From Candidatus Poribacteria bacterium (lineage in GTDB: Bacteria; Poribacteria; WGA-4E; WGA-3G), in the NCBI GenBank assembly GCA_028824685.1, contig JAPPCZ010000110.1, forward strand, positions 1 through 64,000: 64,000 bases of DNA, read 5' to 3'. This document shows, piece by piece, positions 47,095-56,045 of this stretch; position 1 is the first letter of the stretch, and each line of letters opens with the position of its first letter. The position numbers and the translations under genes are program-made. The notes beneath the pieces were generated by a model that was not told the DNA's origin, did not search any database, and saw only the letters and a program-made list of their open reading frames with translations.

Positions 47095-49722
47095 TTACTT
47101 GCGAATTAACATTCGTCGCGTTGCCACAAACTTGCCTGCCGTTAACGTATAAAAATAGAGACCACTTGCCACAGACTCACCGAGTGCATTTTTACCATCC
47201 CAATACACTGCACGGCTACGATTTACATATCTCCCTGCTTGCTGATGCCCTAAATCTAACTTGCGAATAACTTGCCCATCTATAGCACGAATCGTTATAA
47301 CAACATCTGCAGGTTTCGCGAGTTGATAAGGTATCCACGTCTCCGGATTAAATGGGTTGGGAAAATTTTCCAAAAGAAGCGTTTTCGTAGGCACCGCAGC
47401 ACCGAACAACAAATCAAGCACTGCAATCCCTCTATCCACAACCGTATCAGGCAGCACAGCGTATGCCTCTCGCCAATCCGTACTTGTTAAAATGGATCGC
47501 TGCGTGGCTTGAAGTGATGGCGCGCCTGCAACTGGTGGCATATCTTGTGTTACCAAGATAATATCGTTTATGTCAACGATACCGTCTCTATTCACATCTG
47601 GATTCGGAGAAGGATCTCCCACAATCTTCTCACCGTATCGCACAGCAACGAGCACTAAATCAATTATATTCACAATACCATCATTATTGACATCTGTACC
47701 TGTTGCTTCGCGATGCAATAATTTCGCATTTGCGAGTATAAAATGATCGCATCCATCACCATTAAAAGCATCTGTTACATAGATTGTGAGTGTTTGTGTG
47801 TTTTCAGGAATATCAAATGAAATTGGAATATTCCTTGTTTGCGTGGCTATCAGTATACCCGAATTGTAGATCACTACTCCATCAGCAAGACATATAATTT
47901 CTACGGAACCTGAACTCGGGCAAGGGTTCGGCATATCAAAATAGGCTTCAAATGTAGCATAATTTCCAATAGAAAGATCGTAAACAAAACGACTCGCAGC
48001 ATGCGAATAAAAGAAGTAATCCCAATTATCATAAAAACTGCTAAACCCCTCAAGGGATATAAAACCATTAGGTCTTGGTGGAAGTGTCCCATCGGGTGTT
48101 TTCTCCCATACGCCGCTATTCCAACCAGCCCATTCATTTGTCGGATTTGTCGGAACAAGCGCATCCGGACTGTCATAGGAAAGGGTGATATACGTTTCTG
48201 CCCTGTCTGTATCGGTTGTTTCCGTTTCCGTATCGGTTGTTTCGGTATCAGAGGTATCACTATGAAATAGACGTGCATTTCCGATTACAAAATGATCACA
48301 GCGACTATCATTGGGGCCATCTGTTATACGGATTGTGAGTGTTTGTGTTCCTGCAGGTACACCAAAAGATATCTGGTGTCTATTTTTTTCTTTCTCTGCG
48401 TTGCCACTTAGCACACCAGAATTGTATATCTCAGTATCATCAGCAAGACATATAACTTCCATAGACGCTACTGGTGGGGCATGCGTACAGGGATTAGCAA
48501 GGTAAAACAAACACTCAAATCGAGTATAATCTTTGCCGCTTATATTATAAACGATACGACTTTCAGCATGTGCATAAAACCAATGCCCCCACACATTAAC
48601 GTATGGATGTGTAATATGAAACTGGGGTTTTTCAGTAACTTGTCCATCAGGTGTTTTCTCCCATATATGCCCTAACCATCCATCCCATTGTGCGTGGGTA
48701 TTTGTCGGTACGAGTGAATCAAGACTATTGTAGGAAAGCGTCAAATATGTAAATGTTTCGGTTGTCTCATGTCCCTCAGCCGCCTCAAGTGTCCACCCTT
48801 TTGTCGTGACATTTGCGTTCTGGTCGAACACACGAATCCAGATATTATTGATTTCGGCTGCTGTTGCATCTATCGGCAGCATGAATTCCACCGTTGCGTC
48901 TTGTATATTATCAAACGTTTTACAATCGGATAAGCTCGATCCTTCATCAGCAACGGATTGCTCGAATTGGACTTGATAAATACCGTCAGGATCACTCACC
49001 TTGAACCGAACCGTCCAATCTTCTGCATTAGCAGGATATGTCCAAGGCGTTAGCATATCGATTGTAGCAGAAGTGTTTGCAGCGTTTCCCATCTCATTGA
49101 AAAACGGATTAACGTTCAATGCTACTGCGGCACAAACCGAGAATTCGCTACGTTCAGAGCCGTAAGACATGGTATATAAATCATTACGGAAATCATGTAT
49201 AAGGTTGAAGGCATGTCCCAATTCATGTGCTATCAACTGAACACCTCGTTCATCTACCACACAATCTCCTGATGCAGGCACCATCGCGGGACCGCCTTCA
49301 AACCTTGCTACTCCGCAATTTTCCTCAATCTTTTCCGTACTCACATCCACAACGAAAAGATAAATATGTGTATCGGTGTCATACTGTGCCTTTGTTTCTT
49401 CATATATTTTGTTCAGTGTATCTGTATGATAATGTGCGTCCCCATGCTGCCCCGTAACATGATGCACAACCACTTTCCCGTTCGCGTCGGTTTCAAGCTT
49501 GAACGTTTTTCTTCCGTATCCGTGTGCTTCCATCTGATCAGCATAATAGGTTTGAACCTTTTTCATCTGCGTGTCAAGTGCAGGTGGTATGTCCCACTGG
49601 AACGGACGGTCTTTTGGAACGAAGTATACAACTTTCACCATGCGTTCGTCCGCTGCTGTAACGGCAAGGGTAAATCCACAGAGTAAGAGTGCTAAAATCA
49701 AAATTATAGAAGTAATTTTCAT
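47095..49722 (-). CDS. Secreted zinc metalloprotease with two NPCBM-like domains, dockerin and FlgD-like tail
   Basis: 875 residues with a signal peptide (ITSIILILALLLCGFTLAVTAA). Order: metalloprotease with zinc site HELGHAFNLIHDFRND at about residue 170; an Ig-like region; two homologous ~170-residue NPCBM-like modules (each with SR(I/F)VY, EVICLAD and IYNSG), joined by a Thr/Asp/Glu linker; a dockerin type I pair of calcium loops (DVNNDGIVNIIDLVLVAVRYGE and DVNRDGIVDINDIILV); and a C-terminal FlgD-like domain beginning FPNPFNPETWIPY and ending RRMLIRK, typical of sorting tails. Start 49722 is chosen for the signal peptide; GAGG is 11 bases upstream. Confidence 0.8.
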   Translation of the reverse strand: MKITSIILILALLLCGFTLAVTAADERMVKVVYFVPKDRPFQWDIPPALDTQMKKVQTYYADQMEAHGYGRKTFKLETDANGKVVVHHVTGQHGDAHYHTDTLNKIYEETKAQYDTDTHIYLFVVDVSTEKIEENCGVARFEGGPAMVPASGDCVVDERGVQLIAHELGHAFNLIHDFRNDLYTMSYGSERSEFSVCAAVALNVNPFFNEMGNAANTSATIDMLTPWTYPANAEDWTVRFKVSDPDGIYQVQFEQSVADEGSSLSDCKTFDNIQDATVEFMLPIDATAAEINNIWIRVFDQNANVTTKGWTLEAAEGHETTETFTYLTLSYNSLDSLVPTNTHAQWDGWLGHIWEKTPDGQVTEKPQFHITHPYVNVWGHWFYAHAESRIVYNISGKDYTRFECLFYLANPCTHAPPVASMEVICLADDTEIYNSGVLSGNAEKEKNRHQISFGVPAGTQTLTIRITDGPNDSRCDHFVIGNARLFHSDTSDTETTDTETETTDTDRAETYITLSYDSPDALVPTNPTNEWAGWNSGVWEKTPDGTLPPRPNGFISLEGFSSFYDNWDYFFYSHAASRFVYDLSIGNYATFEAYFDMPNPCPSSGSVEIICLADGVVIYNSGILIATQTRNIPISFDIPENTQTLTIYVTDAFNGDGCDHFILANAKLLHREATGTDVNNDGIVNIIDLVLVAVRYGEKIVGDPSPNPDVNRDGIVDINDIILVTQDMPPVAGAPSLQATQRSILTSTDWREAYAVLPDTVVDRGIAVLDLLFGAAVPTKTLLLENFPNPFNPETWIPYQLAKPADVVITIRAIDGQVIRKLDLGHQQAGRYVNRSRAVYWDGKNALGESVASGLYFYTLTAGKFVATRRMLIRK

Positions 49723-49774
49723 ATAAGGTGTATCCTCTTGGCAAGTAGTCATTGGCAGTTTTGAATTTGCGGAC

Positions 49775-49791
49775 GGCACGCGGAGCGTGCC
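49775..49791. repeat. Short hairpin, GGCACRC family
   Basis: GGCACGC, loop GGA, GCGTGCC, followed by TACTAC. The same architecture (GGCACAC, loop GGC, GTGTGCC, TACTAC) recurs at 60702-60718. It overlaps the gap between the metalloprotease start and the oxidoreductase stop. Confidence 0.5.
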
Positions 49792-49799
49792 TACTACCA

Positions 49800-50822
49800 T
49801 TAAGAGGCATCCATAAACGAATCCAAATCAATACACTCTCCATTGCGGCGTGCGGATTCCCAACCTGCCAAAACAGGTGCTAAAGAGAAAAGTCCATCGT
49901 GATAATCACTTTGCAATATGCTTACATCGCCCGTTTGCACAGCACGGATAAAAGTTCTATCCTGTTCCAGCCACGGATCAAATTCCTCTGCCTGATAAAT
50001 CTTCTCACCGTTTACCTCAATCCTATCGTATCGGTAAATTGTAAGGTGTCCACCTTCATAAAAAACGGTAAACCACGGTTCATCTTTCGGACTTGGACCG
50101 GCAGAAACGAAGCTGAGCGTCATTGTCCCACCGTTGTCAAAGCCGTAATTAAAACTACACGACAGCGGCGTGGCATAATCTGAGCGTTCACAATAGAACG
50201 CTTGTGCACGAACAACGTTCAACCCTGTCATAAATCGGCTATAATCTGTTGCATGAACGCCCCAGTCAAGGGCGCGACCACCAGATTTCTCCATATCAGC
50301 CCACCACGTTTTAACTTCACTTCCTGCGGCGGCAGGTAGTCCTCCATAACTTTGGAAGCGAACATGCACAACCTTTTTGTCAGCCAAAAATTCACGCGCT
50401 TTTTGAAAAATTGGGCGATATCGTTCGCGGAACCCGACAGTACTGATAACCCCTGCTTGCCGAATTGCTTTGTCAATGCGATTTGCCACCTGCATTGTAA
50501 TTGCCTGTGGTTTTTCACTGAAAATGTGTATACCTTTTTCTGCAGCGGTTGCTTCAACATCAGTCCGTACATAAGCAGGCACGATTGAGTATAGCACGTC
50601 AAAATCTTGCGTCCCAAGCATTTCGTGCGCGCCACCGTTTTCGCTGTGGTAGACATGTGGAATGTTAAAATATTGGGCAGTTTCCTGCGCTGTTTTCACG
50701 TTACTATCGCACACTGCAACAATATTAACGGAATCCTGCTGTAAAAGGTTCGGAATTCGGGTATTTTTAGCAAAATTACCGCATCCGTAAAAGGCGACGC
50801 GAACTTTAGAAGCTGTTGACAC
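49800..50822 (-). CDS. Gfo/Idh/MocA family oxidoreductase
   Basis: 340 residues. Rossmann fold at the N-terminus (VRVAFYGCGNFAKNTRIPNL), then IFSEKPQAITMQVANRI, the motif around the conserved Lys-Pro that binds NAD(P), and the C-terminal alpha/beta domain with GGRALDWGVHATDYSRFMTG supplying the catalytic Asp and His. Such enzymes oxidise sugars or cyclitols; the substrate is not clear. The start is GTG at 50822 with GGAG ten bases upstream. Cytoplasmic. Confidence 0.88.
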   Translation of the reverse strand: MSTASKVRVAFYGCGNFAKNTRIPNLLQQDSVNIVAVCDSNVKTAQETAQYFNIPHVYHSENGGAHEMLGTQDFDVLYSIVPAYVRTDVEATAAEKGIHIFSEKPQAITMQVANRIDKAIRQAGVISTVGFRERYRPIFQKAREFLADKKVVHVRFQSYGGLPAAAGSEVKTWWADMEKSGGRALDWGVHATDYSRFMTGLNVVRAQAFYCERSDYATPLSCSFNYGFDNGGTMTLSFVSAGPSPKDEPWFTVFYEGGHLTIYRYDRIEVNGEKIYQAEEFDPWLEQDRTFIRAVQTGDVSILQSDYHDGLFSLAPVLAGWESARRNGECIDLDSFMDAS

Positions 50823-50896
50823 AATAAATGTTCTCCAAATCTATTGTAATATGGTAGAGATTAGAATTAACGCTACATTTTTGAACTGTGAACCAA

Positions 50897-50985
50897 CGCA
50901 GAATGCGCTTTTGGGATTCTGCGGGAGGGAACTCCGATTCCCGACTGCTCCTAAGTTTCTGTCGCGATTCGGAGATCGCTCCTAC
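50897..50985. repeat. Cluster of short palindromes between oxidoreductase and MBL genes
   Basis: CGCAGAAT (50897-50904) pairs with ATTCTGCG (50916-50923). It is followed by GGGAGGGAACTCCGATTCCCGAC (50923-50945) and GTCGCGATTCGGAGATCGC continuing to CTCCTAC (50961-50985), near-complementary to each other. The same two units in the opposite order form the repeat at 57728-57787. The gap 50823-51046 has no gene. Confidence 0.55.
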
Positions 50986-51046
50986 AGAGGAAATGTAGAA
51001 TTATTTTTATAGTCCACTATAAATGTAGTCTAATCTGGTCTCATAA

Positions 51047-51940
51047 TTAATTTTCACGCCAAGGTGGAACTGTCCATGTGTTAAACCAATCCCATTTCCA
51101 GATAACCTGTTTCTCGGGCATTTTAATTTCGTATTCTATGCCAGCAGTAAAAGGCAGGATTTGGGTTTTCTCTCCTATAATTTCACGGATTGACTCAATG
51201 AACGCCATTTCATCAGTGACATTTGGCGGCCAATGCCCTTCTGGTATCGGGTCGGATTTTCGATCAGTGCGGTAATGTGTCGGTATTAAAAAACGGGGTT
51301 GGATGAGTTCTATCAACTCAATTAGTCTATCTGCAAGCCCTTTGCCAAGTCCGAGTTTCATGTGAATCAGAAAGTCAACCTTGCCGCGCAGATTTGCCAA
51401 AGCTGGATAGGGTTCGTGCAAGTCACCGATGTGTAGGATAGAGACATCCTTTGCAAGGTGTGTAATGAGATAGCCGTTTGTAGGTAAATCAGGCGTCTGG
51501 TTCTCACCACTTTCAATCGTTTCTACGTGAATAGGACCGAGGTCAAGTATCTCTGAACCTTGAAATGCACGTGACATGCCTTGTTTATCGTTGAGATGTT
51601 TGGGATATAAAGTCTGTACTCTATCGTCAGGGACATACTTGGTTATGGGTAGGTCGCGTGCAAAGGCAGCATCCCCGTATTTCTCATTGATGGGTTGGGC
51701 AGGTGTGATGCAACCGGGATTGACAAATAACTTTTTAAAACGTGTGCCGCAACACAATTTCCGTAAGGTGACAGGGTGGCAATGGTCAAAATGCTCGTGC
51801 GAAATAAAGATATAATCGTATATCGGTTCGGCATCCGCTAAGTTCTGGTTGAACAGATAGGGATCATAAGCGATATTTACATCGCCCAAAAGTGCGTCAA
51901 ATGCACCGCAACCCCACCATCTCAGAAATATGCTTTCCAT
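51047..51940 (-). CDS. MBL-fold metallo-hydrolase
   Basis: 297 residues. The metal motif is HEHFDH in FISHEHFDHCHP at about residue 50, with a later Asp in LHIGDLHEPYP and a His in IPTHYRTD, so the site is complete. It resembles UlaG/RomA-like beta-lactamase-fold hydrolases. Substrate unknown. Start ATG 51940 follows AAGGCC; no signal peptide. Standing alone between a repeat cluster and a small antitoxin-like gene. Confidence 0.85.
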   Translation of the reverse strand: MESIFLRWWGCGAFDALLGDVNIAYDPYLFNQNLADAEPIYDYIFISHEHFDHCHPVTLRKLCCGTRFKKLFVNPGCITPAQPINEKYGDAAFARDLPITKYVPDDRVQTLYPKHLNDKQGMSRAFQGSEILDLGPIHVETIESGENQTPDLPTNGYLITHLAKDVSILHIGDLHEPYPALANLRGKVDFLIHMKLGLGKGLADRLIELIELIQPRFLIPTHYRTDRKSDPIPEGHWPPNVTDEMAFIESIREIIGEKTQILPFTAGIEYEIKMPEKQVIWKWDWFNTWTVPPWREN

Positions 51941-52015
51941 AAAGGCCTTATCGGAAATCAGGAATTAAAATCTTATTTCCTTGCAAAAGACGCTATGATA
52001 CCTTTCATGTATCAA

Positions 52016-52291
52016 TTATCCTGTCCGCGTTATTCGCTCTAACCATTTTTCTCTCTGCTTTCTAACCCATGCTACGCTATCACGCATATCCTCTCTGTCA
52101 GCCCACATTCCAAAGAAAGATAAATTAGCAAAATCTTCGTTTTCATCATCGGATGTCGTGTTTTGGTTGTCGTCATCAGTGTCAATTGGTTCAATCTGTA
52201 TGCGAACCTTCGTTCCTTCAGATAATGACAAAGGTTTAGATAAAACAATACCGCCATTGTTCACCTCGCCCTGTTCTATTATTAAAGCCAT
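52016..52291 (-). CDS. Small antitoxin-like protein
   Basis: 91 residues. The N-terminus (GGIVLSKPLSLSEGTKVRIQIEP) resembles DUF104/AbrB-type antitoxin starts. An acidic Asp/Glu/Asn linker follows, and the tail FFGMWADREDMRDSVAWVRKQREKW resembles the C-terminus of Phd-like antitoxins. No toxin gene is adjacent, so function is uncertain. GGAGAGG directly ahead of the ATG is a good ribosome site. Confidence 0.6.
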   Translation of the reverse strand: MALIIEQGEVNNGGIVLSKPLSLSEGTKVRIQIEPIDTDDDNQNTTSDDENEDFANLSFFGMWADREDMRDSVAWVRKQREKWLERITRTG

Positions 52292-52322
52292 TTTCCTCTC
52301 CTCATATTTTATCAGACCAAAT

Positions 52323-54275
52323 TTACTTCATTAACCACATTTTCCGCACACTTTGCGTATTGCCTGCCTTGAACTGATAGAAATAGATTCCACTGGCAAC
52401 AGTTTCACCATTAGCGTTTTTCCCATCCCAATGCAACTTCTTTTCACCGTGGGTCTGATATCCAAGTTTAAATTCTCGCACCAATTCACCACTTGGGGCG
52501 AAGATAGAGAATTTCACATCACTGGATTCAAAGAGTTTATATGGAATCCACGTTTCTGGATTAAACGGGTTAGGATAGTTTTGGAAAACTTCGGCAGTTT
52601 TGATTTTTCCCCACGTCGTCGCCTGTTTTCCTGTTGGTTCAACCGCTACAACAAACTTTTCTTGTTCCCCTTCAGTAAAAATAAAGGCATGCCCACCAGT
52701 GCCGTATTCGAATTGATAAGTATCGACTATTCCTGATGGCCATGTTAGCGTAATAGAATCAATTTTAGCCCCTGCGATTCCAAACTCAAGCTCTAAACTG
52801 TCGCTACCGAGAAAACCGGTGCCGCAGATTAACTCTTGCGTCTGAACAAAGTTTCCTATTTTGACAGCTACCCGTGTGCCGATGCCGTCGCGATTGCTTT
52901 TTGTGCCGATCAATCTAATTTTGAGACGTTGATTCTTAGCTAAGTTACGCCGAGAGACAGCATTACCCGCATATCTAAGCGGTAAAAGGGTACGTTGAAT
53001 CTGAGTTAAGTTCTCTTGAGAAGCGGGTTTACTGATATAAAAGGAAGGATCAAGATCGTTTAGAAGAAGCGTATTGCCAGTGTTATTGACGACAAAGAAA
53101 TCTACATCGCCGTCGTTATCAAAATCCCCAGCGGTTGCACCACGTGCGACAGAATCAACAGTGGCGTTGAATTCATCGGAACGATCGACAAACTTACCGT
53201 TTCGATTGTTATGATAGAGACGGTTGCGATTGGTTTTTTGTGAATTATCTACATCACCGTTGACAACGTAAAGGTCACGATACCCATCGTTATCAAAGTC
53301 AACAAAGGTGGCGTACCATCCTACACCTACATTTGCCACACCAACTGCTTCAGCAACGTTAGTGAATGTGCCATTACCGTTATTTCTCCAAAGCAGGTCC
53401 TCATCATAGTTTGTAACGAAAAGGTCAAGGTCAGCATCGTTATCATAATCTCCGACACAAAGCCCCATCGCGCCAGTCGGTTTTCCCCTGATGAGTGTAA
53501 CAATGCCAGACTGCTCTGAAACATCTGCAAAGGTGCCATCCCTATTGTTACGATAAAGTTTATCTGGGCCGTGGTCATTTGCTACGAACAGATCTGCCCA
53601 AGTATCGCCATTGTAATCGAAGAAGATAGCACCCCATGCAATTCCATCGTCAGCAACGCCAGCTGCCTGTGTTACCTCTTCAAAGGTGCCATCCCCTTTG
53701 TTACGATACAGTACATTAATTCTTGGAGCAGGTTCAAAAACTAAAAGGGAAGCAGGACGACCCCAGTTCGCAACATAAATATCCAGCCAACCATCGTGGT
53801 CATAATCAGCAACCGATGCACTGGTGCCGTGCTGCGCATCAGCGACCCCTGCCTCTTCGCTTACATCTGTGAAAGTGCCATCCCCATTGTTCATGAAGAG
53901 AAAGTTTGGTCCCGCACAGGTTACATAAAGATCACGCCAACCGTCATTGTTATAGTCAAACCAAACGCATCCGCGTCCGTTTGGTGTATCTGCAACGCCT
54001 GCTTTTTCTGCAATATCCGTAAATGTTCCATCAACGTTGTTGTGGTAAAGCGCGTTGGGTAAGCCACCATCACCAACAACGAAAATATCAAGCCAGCAGC
54101 CATCATTATCATAATCTACAGCGGCGGCACCGGGGCCCATCCAAGCCCCGGAATTTTCATCAACTGGAATCTCTCGTTGATGAACCCCTGCCGCTTGACT
54201 AACATCTGTGAAAGTCTCAGCCAATAGGGGAGAAACGACACAGAAACAGAGAAAAATGATTAAACTGTATCGCAT
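52323..54275 (-). CDS. Secreted CRTAC1-type FG-GAP/ASPIC protein with FlgD-like tail
   Basis: 650 residues with a signal peptide (MRYSLIIFLCFCVVSPLLA). About nine FG-GAP/VCBS repeats with calcium-type DxDxDG loops (DYDNDG, DFDNDGYRDLYVVNG) fill residues 20-410. An ASPIC/UnbV domain follows (GTKSNRDGIGTRVAVKIG to ITLTWPSGIVD). Then comes VEPTGKQATTWGKIKTAEV and a FlgD-like tail, NYPNPFNPETWIPY ending VRKMWLMK. It is probably an exported adhesin or surface propeller. The start could instead be ATG 54287 or TTG 54299; MRYS gives the cleanest signal. Confidence 0.82.
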   Translation of the reverse strand: MRYSLIIFLCFCVVSPLLAETFTDVSQAAGVHQREIPVDENSGAWMGPGAAAVDYDNDGCWLDIFVVGDGGLPNALYHNNVDGTFTDIAEKAGVADTPNGRGCVWFDYNNDGWRDLYVTCAGPNFLFMNNGDGTFTDVSEEAGVADAQHGTSASVADYDHDGWLDIYVANWGRPASLLVFEPAPRINVLYRNKGDGTFEEVTQAAGVADDGIAWGAIFFDYNGDTWADLFVANDHGPDKLYRNNRDGTFADVSEQSGIVTLIRGKPTGAMGLCVGDYDNDADLDLFVTNYDEDLLWRNNGNGTFTNVAEAVGVANVGVGWYATFVDFDNDGYRDLYVVNGDVDNSQKTNRNRLYHNNRNGKFVDRSDEFNATVDSVARGATAGDFDNDGDVDFFVVNNTGNTLLLNDLDPSFYISKPASQENLTQIQRTLLPLRYAGNAVSRRNLAKNQRLKIRLIGTKSNRDGIGTRVAVKIGNFVQTQELICGTGFLGSDSLELEFGIAGAKIDSITLTWPSGIVDTYQFEYGTGGHAFIFTEGEQEKFVVAVEPTGKQATTWGKIKTAEVFQNYPNPFNPETWIPYKLFESSDVKFSIFAPSGELVREFKLGYQTHGEKKLHWDGKNANGETVASGIYFYQFKAGNTQSVRKMWLMK

Positions 54276-54295
54276 TACATCTACCATCCTTCGTA

Positions 54296-55087
54296 TCAAT
54301 ATCGGGTTTTAACTGCACCCCAAGTTGTTGTCGCTTTACCGCCCGGTTCAACAGGAAATGGATTCATATTGTCTCTGAAGTATTCATATTCTACTTCAAG
54401 ATTGCCCGCTCCAGCGGCTACACCAGCATAGATGCCAAGCCAAAGTGGGGGATTTAGCTTAAAGTTGCCTTGTCCGATATCCATCCAATCCTCATCTCCC
54501 TCTGCTTTATACCATGCAGTGTAAGTATCACCTTCTTTTTTCAGTCGGAGTGACATTTCAATGTCCCCCCAATCACCAAATCTCCACTGGATATCAGGCG
54601 GTCCCATCCCGGCTTGCCTTGTCTGATACTGGATATGCCCTTTGGCACCAGCATCTCGTCCCCAGAATTTAATTGTCACCCAGTTATTGTCACCAGGACT
54701 TTTCACAAGAAGCCCGTTGACCCCAGAACTTGTATCCCATTTGGCGTGAAAATGAGTTTCAACATCGAACATATCGGTATCAGTTTCCTGATATAGAAAA
54801 TGAGATGCGTCACCTGCCCATAGATTTCGATTCGGTTCACAGTCAATGTATAGGAAATCCTTACGGGTTTCGCCAACATCCCATTTAGGTGGTTCATTTT
54901 GCCATTTCCAATCAGGGTTTTTTAATTTACCCCCTTCAAACGGGTCACCAAATGAATCTGCTGCATCTACGCCGCCTACCCAAATCGTTAGCGTGGCAAA
55001 CAGACAAGCGATGATACTATAAGAAAGGATTTTCCCATATACAGGATGGGAATTCTGTAAGTAAGAATTTAAATTTCGAATTTTCAT
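54296..55087 (-). CDS. Secreted LamG/DUF1349-like protein, tandem paralogue with TTWGxxK tail
   Basis: 263 residues. N-terminal membrane-targeting segment (YSIIACLFATLTIWVGGVDAA), then a concanavalin-like domain with FGDPFEGGKLKNPDWKWQNEPPKWDVGE, FLYQETDTDMFDVETHFHAKWD, NWVTIKFWGRDAGAKGHIQYQT and GDTYTAWYKAEGDEDWMDIG. It ends GKATTTWGAVKTRY. It is strongly similar to the gene at 55230, evidently a tandem duplication. AGGAG stands six bases ahead of the ATG, and a 21-base dyad lies 62 bases upstream. Function unknown; glycan binding is likely for the fold. Confidence 0.75.
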   Translation of the reverse strand: MKIRNLNSYLQNSHPVYGKILSYSIIACLFATLTIWVGGVDAADSFGDPFEGGKLKNPDWKWQNEPPKWDVGETRKDFLYIDCEPNRNLWAGDASHFLYQETDTDMFDVETHFHAKWDTSSGVNGLLVKSPGDNNWVTIKFWGRDAGAKGHIQYQTRQAGMGPPDIQWRFGDWGDIEMSLRLKKEGDTYTAWYKAEGDEDWMDIGQGNFKLNPPLWLGIYAGVAAGAGNLEVEYEYFRDNMNPFPVEPGGKATTTWGAVKTRY

Positions 55088-55148
55088 TTTTATCTCCTAC
55101 ATGAGATCTAAAATATCTCTGCTATAAACTTCAACAATATGATACCTT

Positions 55149-55169
55149 TGTAAACAAATATTGTTTACA
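55149..55169. promoter_or_regulatory. Operator-like perfect dyad
   Basis: TGTAAACAA (55149-55157), centre ATA, TTGTTTACA (55161-55169), a perfect nine-base inverted repeat in the gap between the two tandem paralogues, 62 bases ahead of the gene at 55087. It has the form of a homodimeric regulator site. No cognate regulator is visible in the window. Confidence 0.45.
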
Positions 55170-55229
55170 GTTGATTACACTGTTTAGATGCGGAAAAGGT
55201 GGACAAACTCTGGTCTGCCCACCTTAGAA

Positions 55230-55988
55230 CTAATAACGGGATTTTACCATACCCCACGTTGTTGCTACCTTTCCTTCAGGTTCAACATCAGTGACGTTGA
55301 TATTGTCTCTAAAATATTCGTATCCAACCTCTAAGTTACCTGTACCTGAGGCAACACCCGCATAGATACCGAGCCAAAGTGGCGGAGTCAGAGCAAAGGT
55401 GCCTTCTCCGATATCCATCCAATCCTCATCGCCTTCTGCTTTATACCAGGCAGTGTATTTATCGCCTTCTTTTTTAAGTCGGAAGGACAGTTCAATGTCT
55501 CCCCAATCACCAAATCTCCATTGGACATCAGGCGGTCCCATCCCAGCTTGTTTGGTTTGATACTGGATATGCCCTCTGGGACCTGCATCTCGTCCCCAGA
55601 ATTTAATAGTAACCCAATTATTGTCAGCAGGGCTTTTCACAAGAAGCCCGTTGACTCCAGAATTGGTATCCCATTTAGCGAAAAAATGGGTTTCAACATC
55701 AAACATGTCTGCCTCAGTTTCCTGATACAGAAAATGTGAAGCGTCCGATGCCCAAACATTTCGATTGTTTTCACTATCAATGGTTAGGAACCCTTTTCGG
55801 GTTTCATCAATATCCCATGTGGGTGGTTCGTTTTGCCATTTCCAATTGGGATTTTTCAGTTTGCCACCCTCAAATGTGTCGCCAAACGATTCTGCTGCAT
55901 CTGCAGTACCTATCCAAGCAGACATTGATGTGAACAAACACACGATTGCACTATAACAAACAATTTTCCAAAAGTTACGATTTTTCAT
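55230..55988 (-). CDS. Secreted LamG/DUF1349-like protein, tandem paralogue with TTWGxxK tail
   Basis: 252 residues with a signal peptide (IVCYSAIVCLFTSMSAWIGTADAA). The body parallels the protein at 54296 almost residue for residue: FGDTFEGGKLKNPNWKWQN, FLYQETEADMFDVETHFFAKWD, NWVTIKFWGRDAGPRGHIQYQ, KYTAWYKAEGDEDWMDIG. It ends GKVATTWGMVKSRY. AGGAGG lies ten bases before the ATG at 55988 (seven before an in-frame TTG, so the start is uncertain by one codon). A strong promoter is at 56012-56040. Confidence 0.78.
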   Translation of the reverse strand: MKNRNFWKIVCYSAIVCLFTSMSAWIGTADAAESFGDTFEGGKLKNPNWKWQNEPPTWDIDETRKGFLTIDSENNRNVWASDASHFLYQETEADMFDVETHFFAKWDTNSGVNGLLVKSPADNNWVTIKFWGRDAGPRGHIQYQTKQAGMGPPDVQWRFGDWGDIELSFRLKKEGDKYTAWYKAEGDEDWMDIGEGTFALTPPLWLGIYAGVASGTGNLEVGYEYFRDNINVTDVEPEGKVATTWGMVKSRY

Positions 55989-56011
55989 CAATATATATCC
56001 TCCTACCCTTA

Positions 56012-56040
56012 ATTTTAAGGTTGATTGACGGAATTGTCAA
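56012..56040 (-). promoter_or_regulatory. Sigma-70-type promoter for the tandem LamG-like genes
   Basis: On the minus strand, TTGACA (56040-56035), a 17-base spacer and TAAAAT (56017-56012), 23 bases ahead of the ATG at 55988. It overlaps the few bases after the CRTAC1 gene stop at 56046. Confidence 0.65.
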
Positions 56041-56045
56041 GTCAA

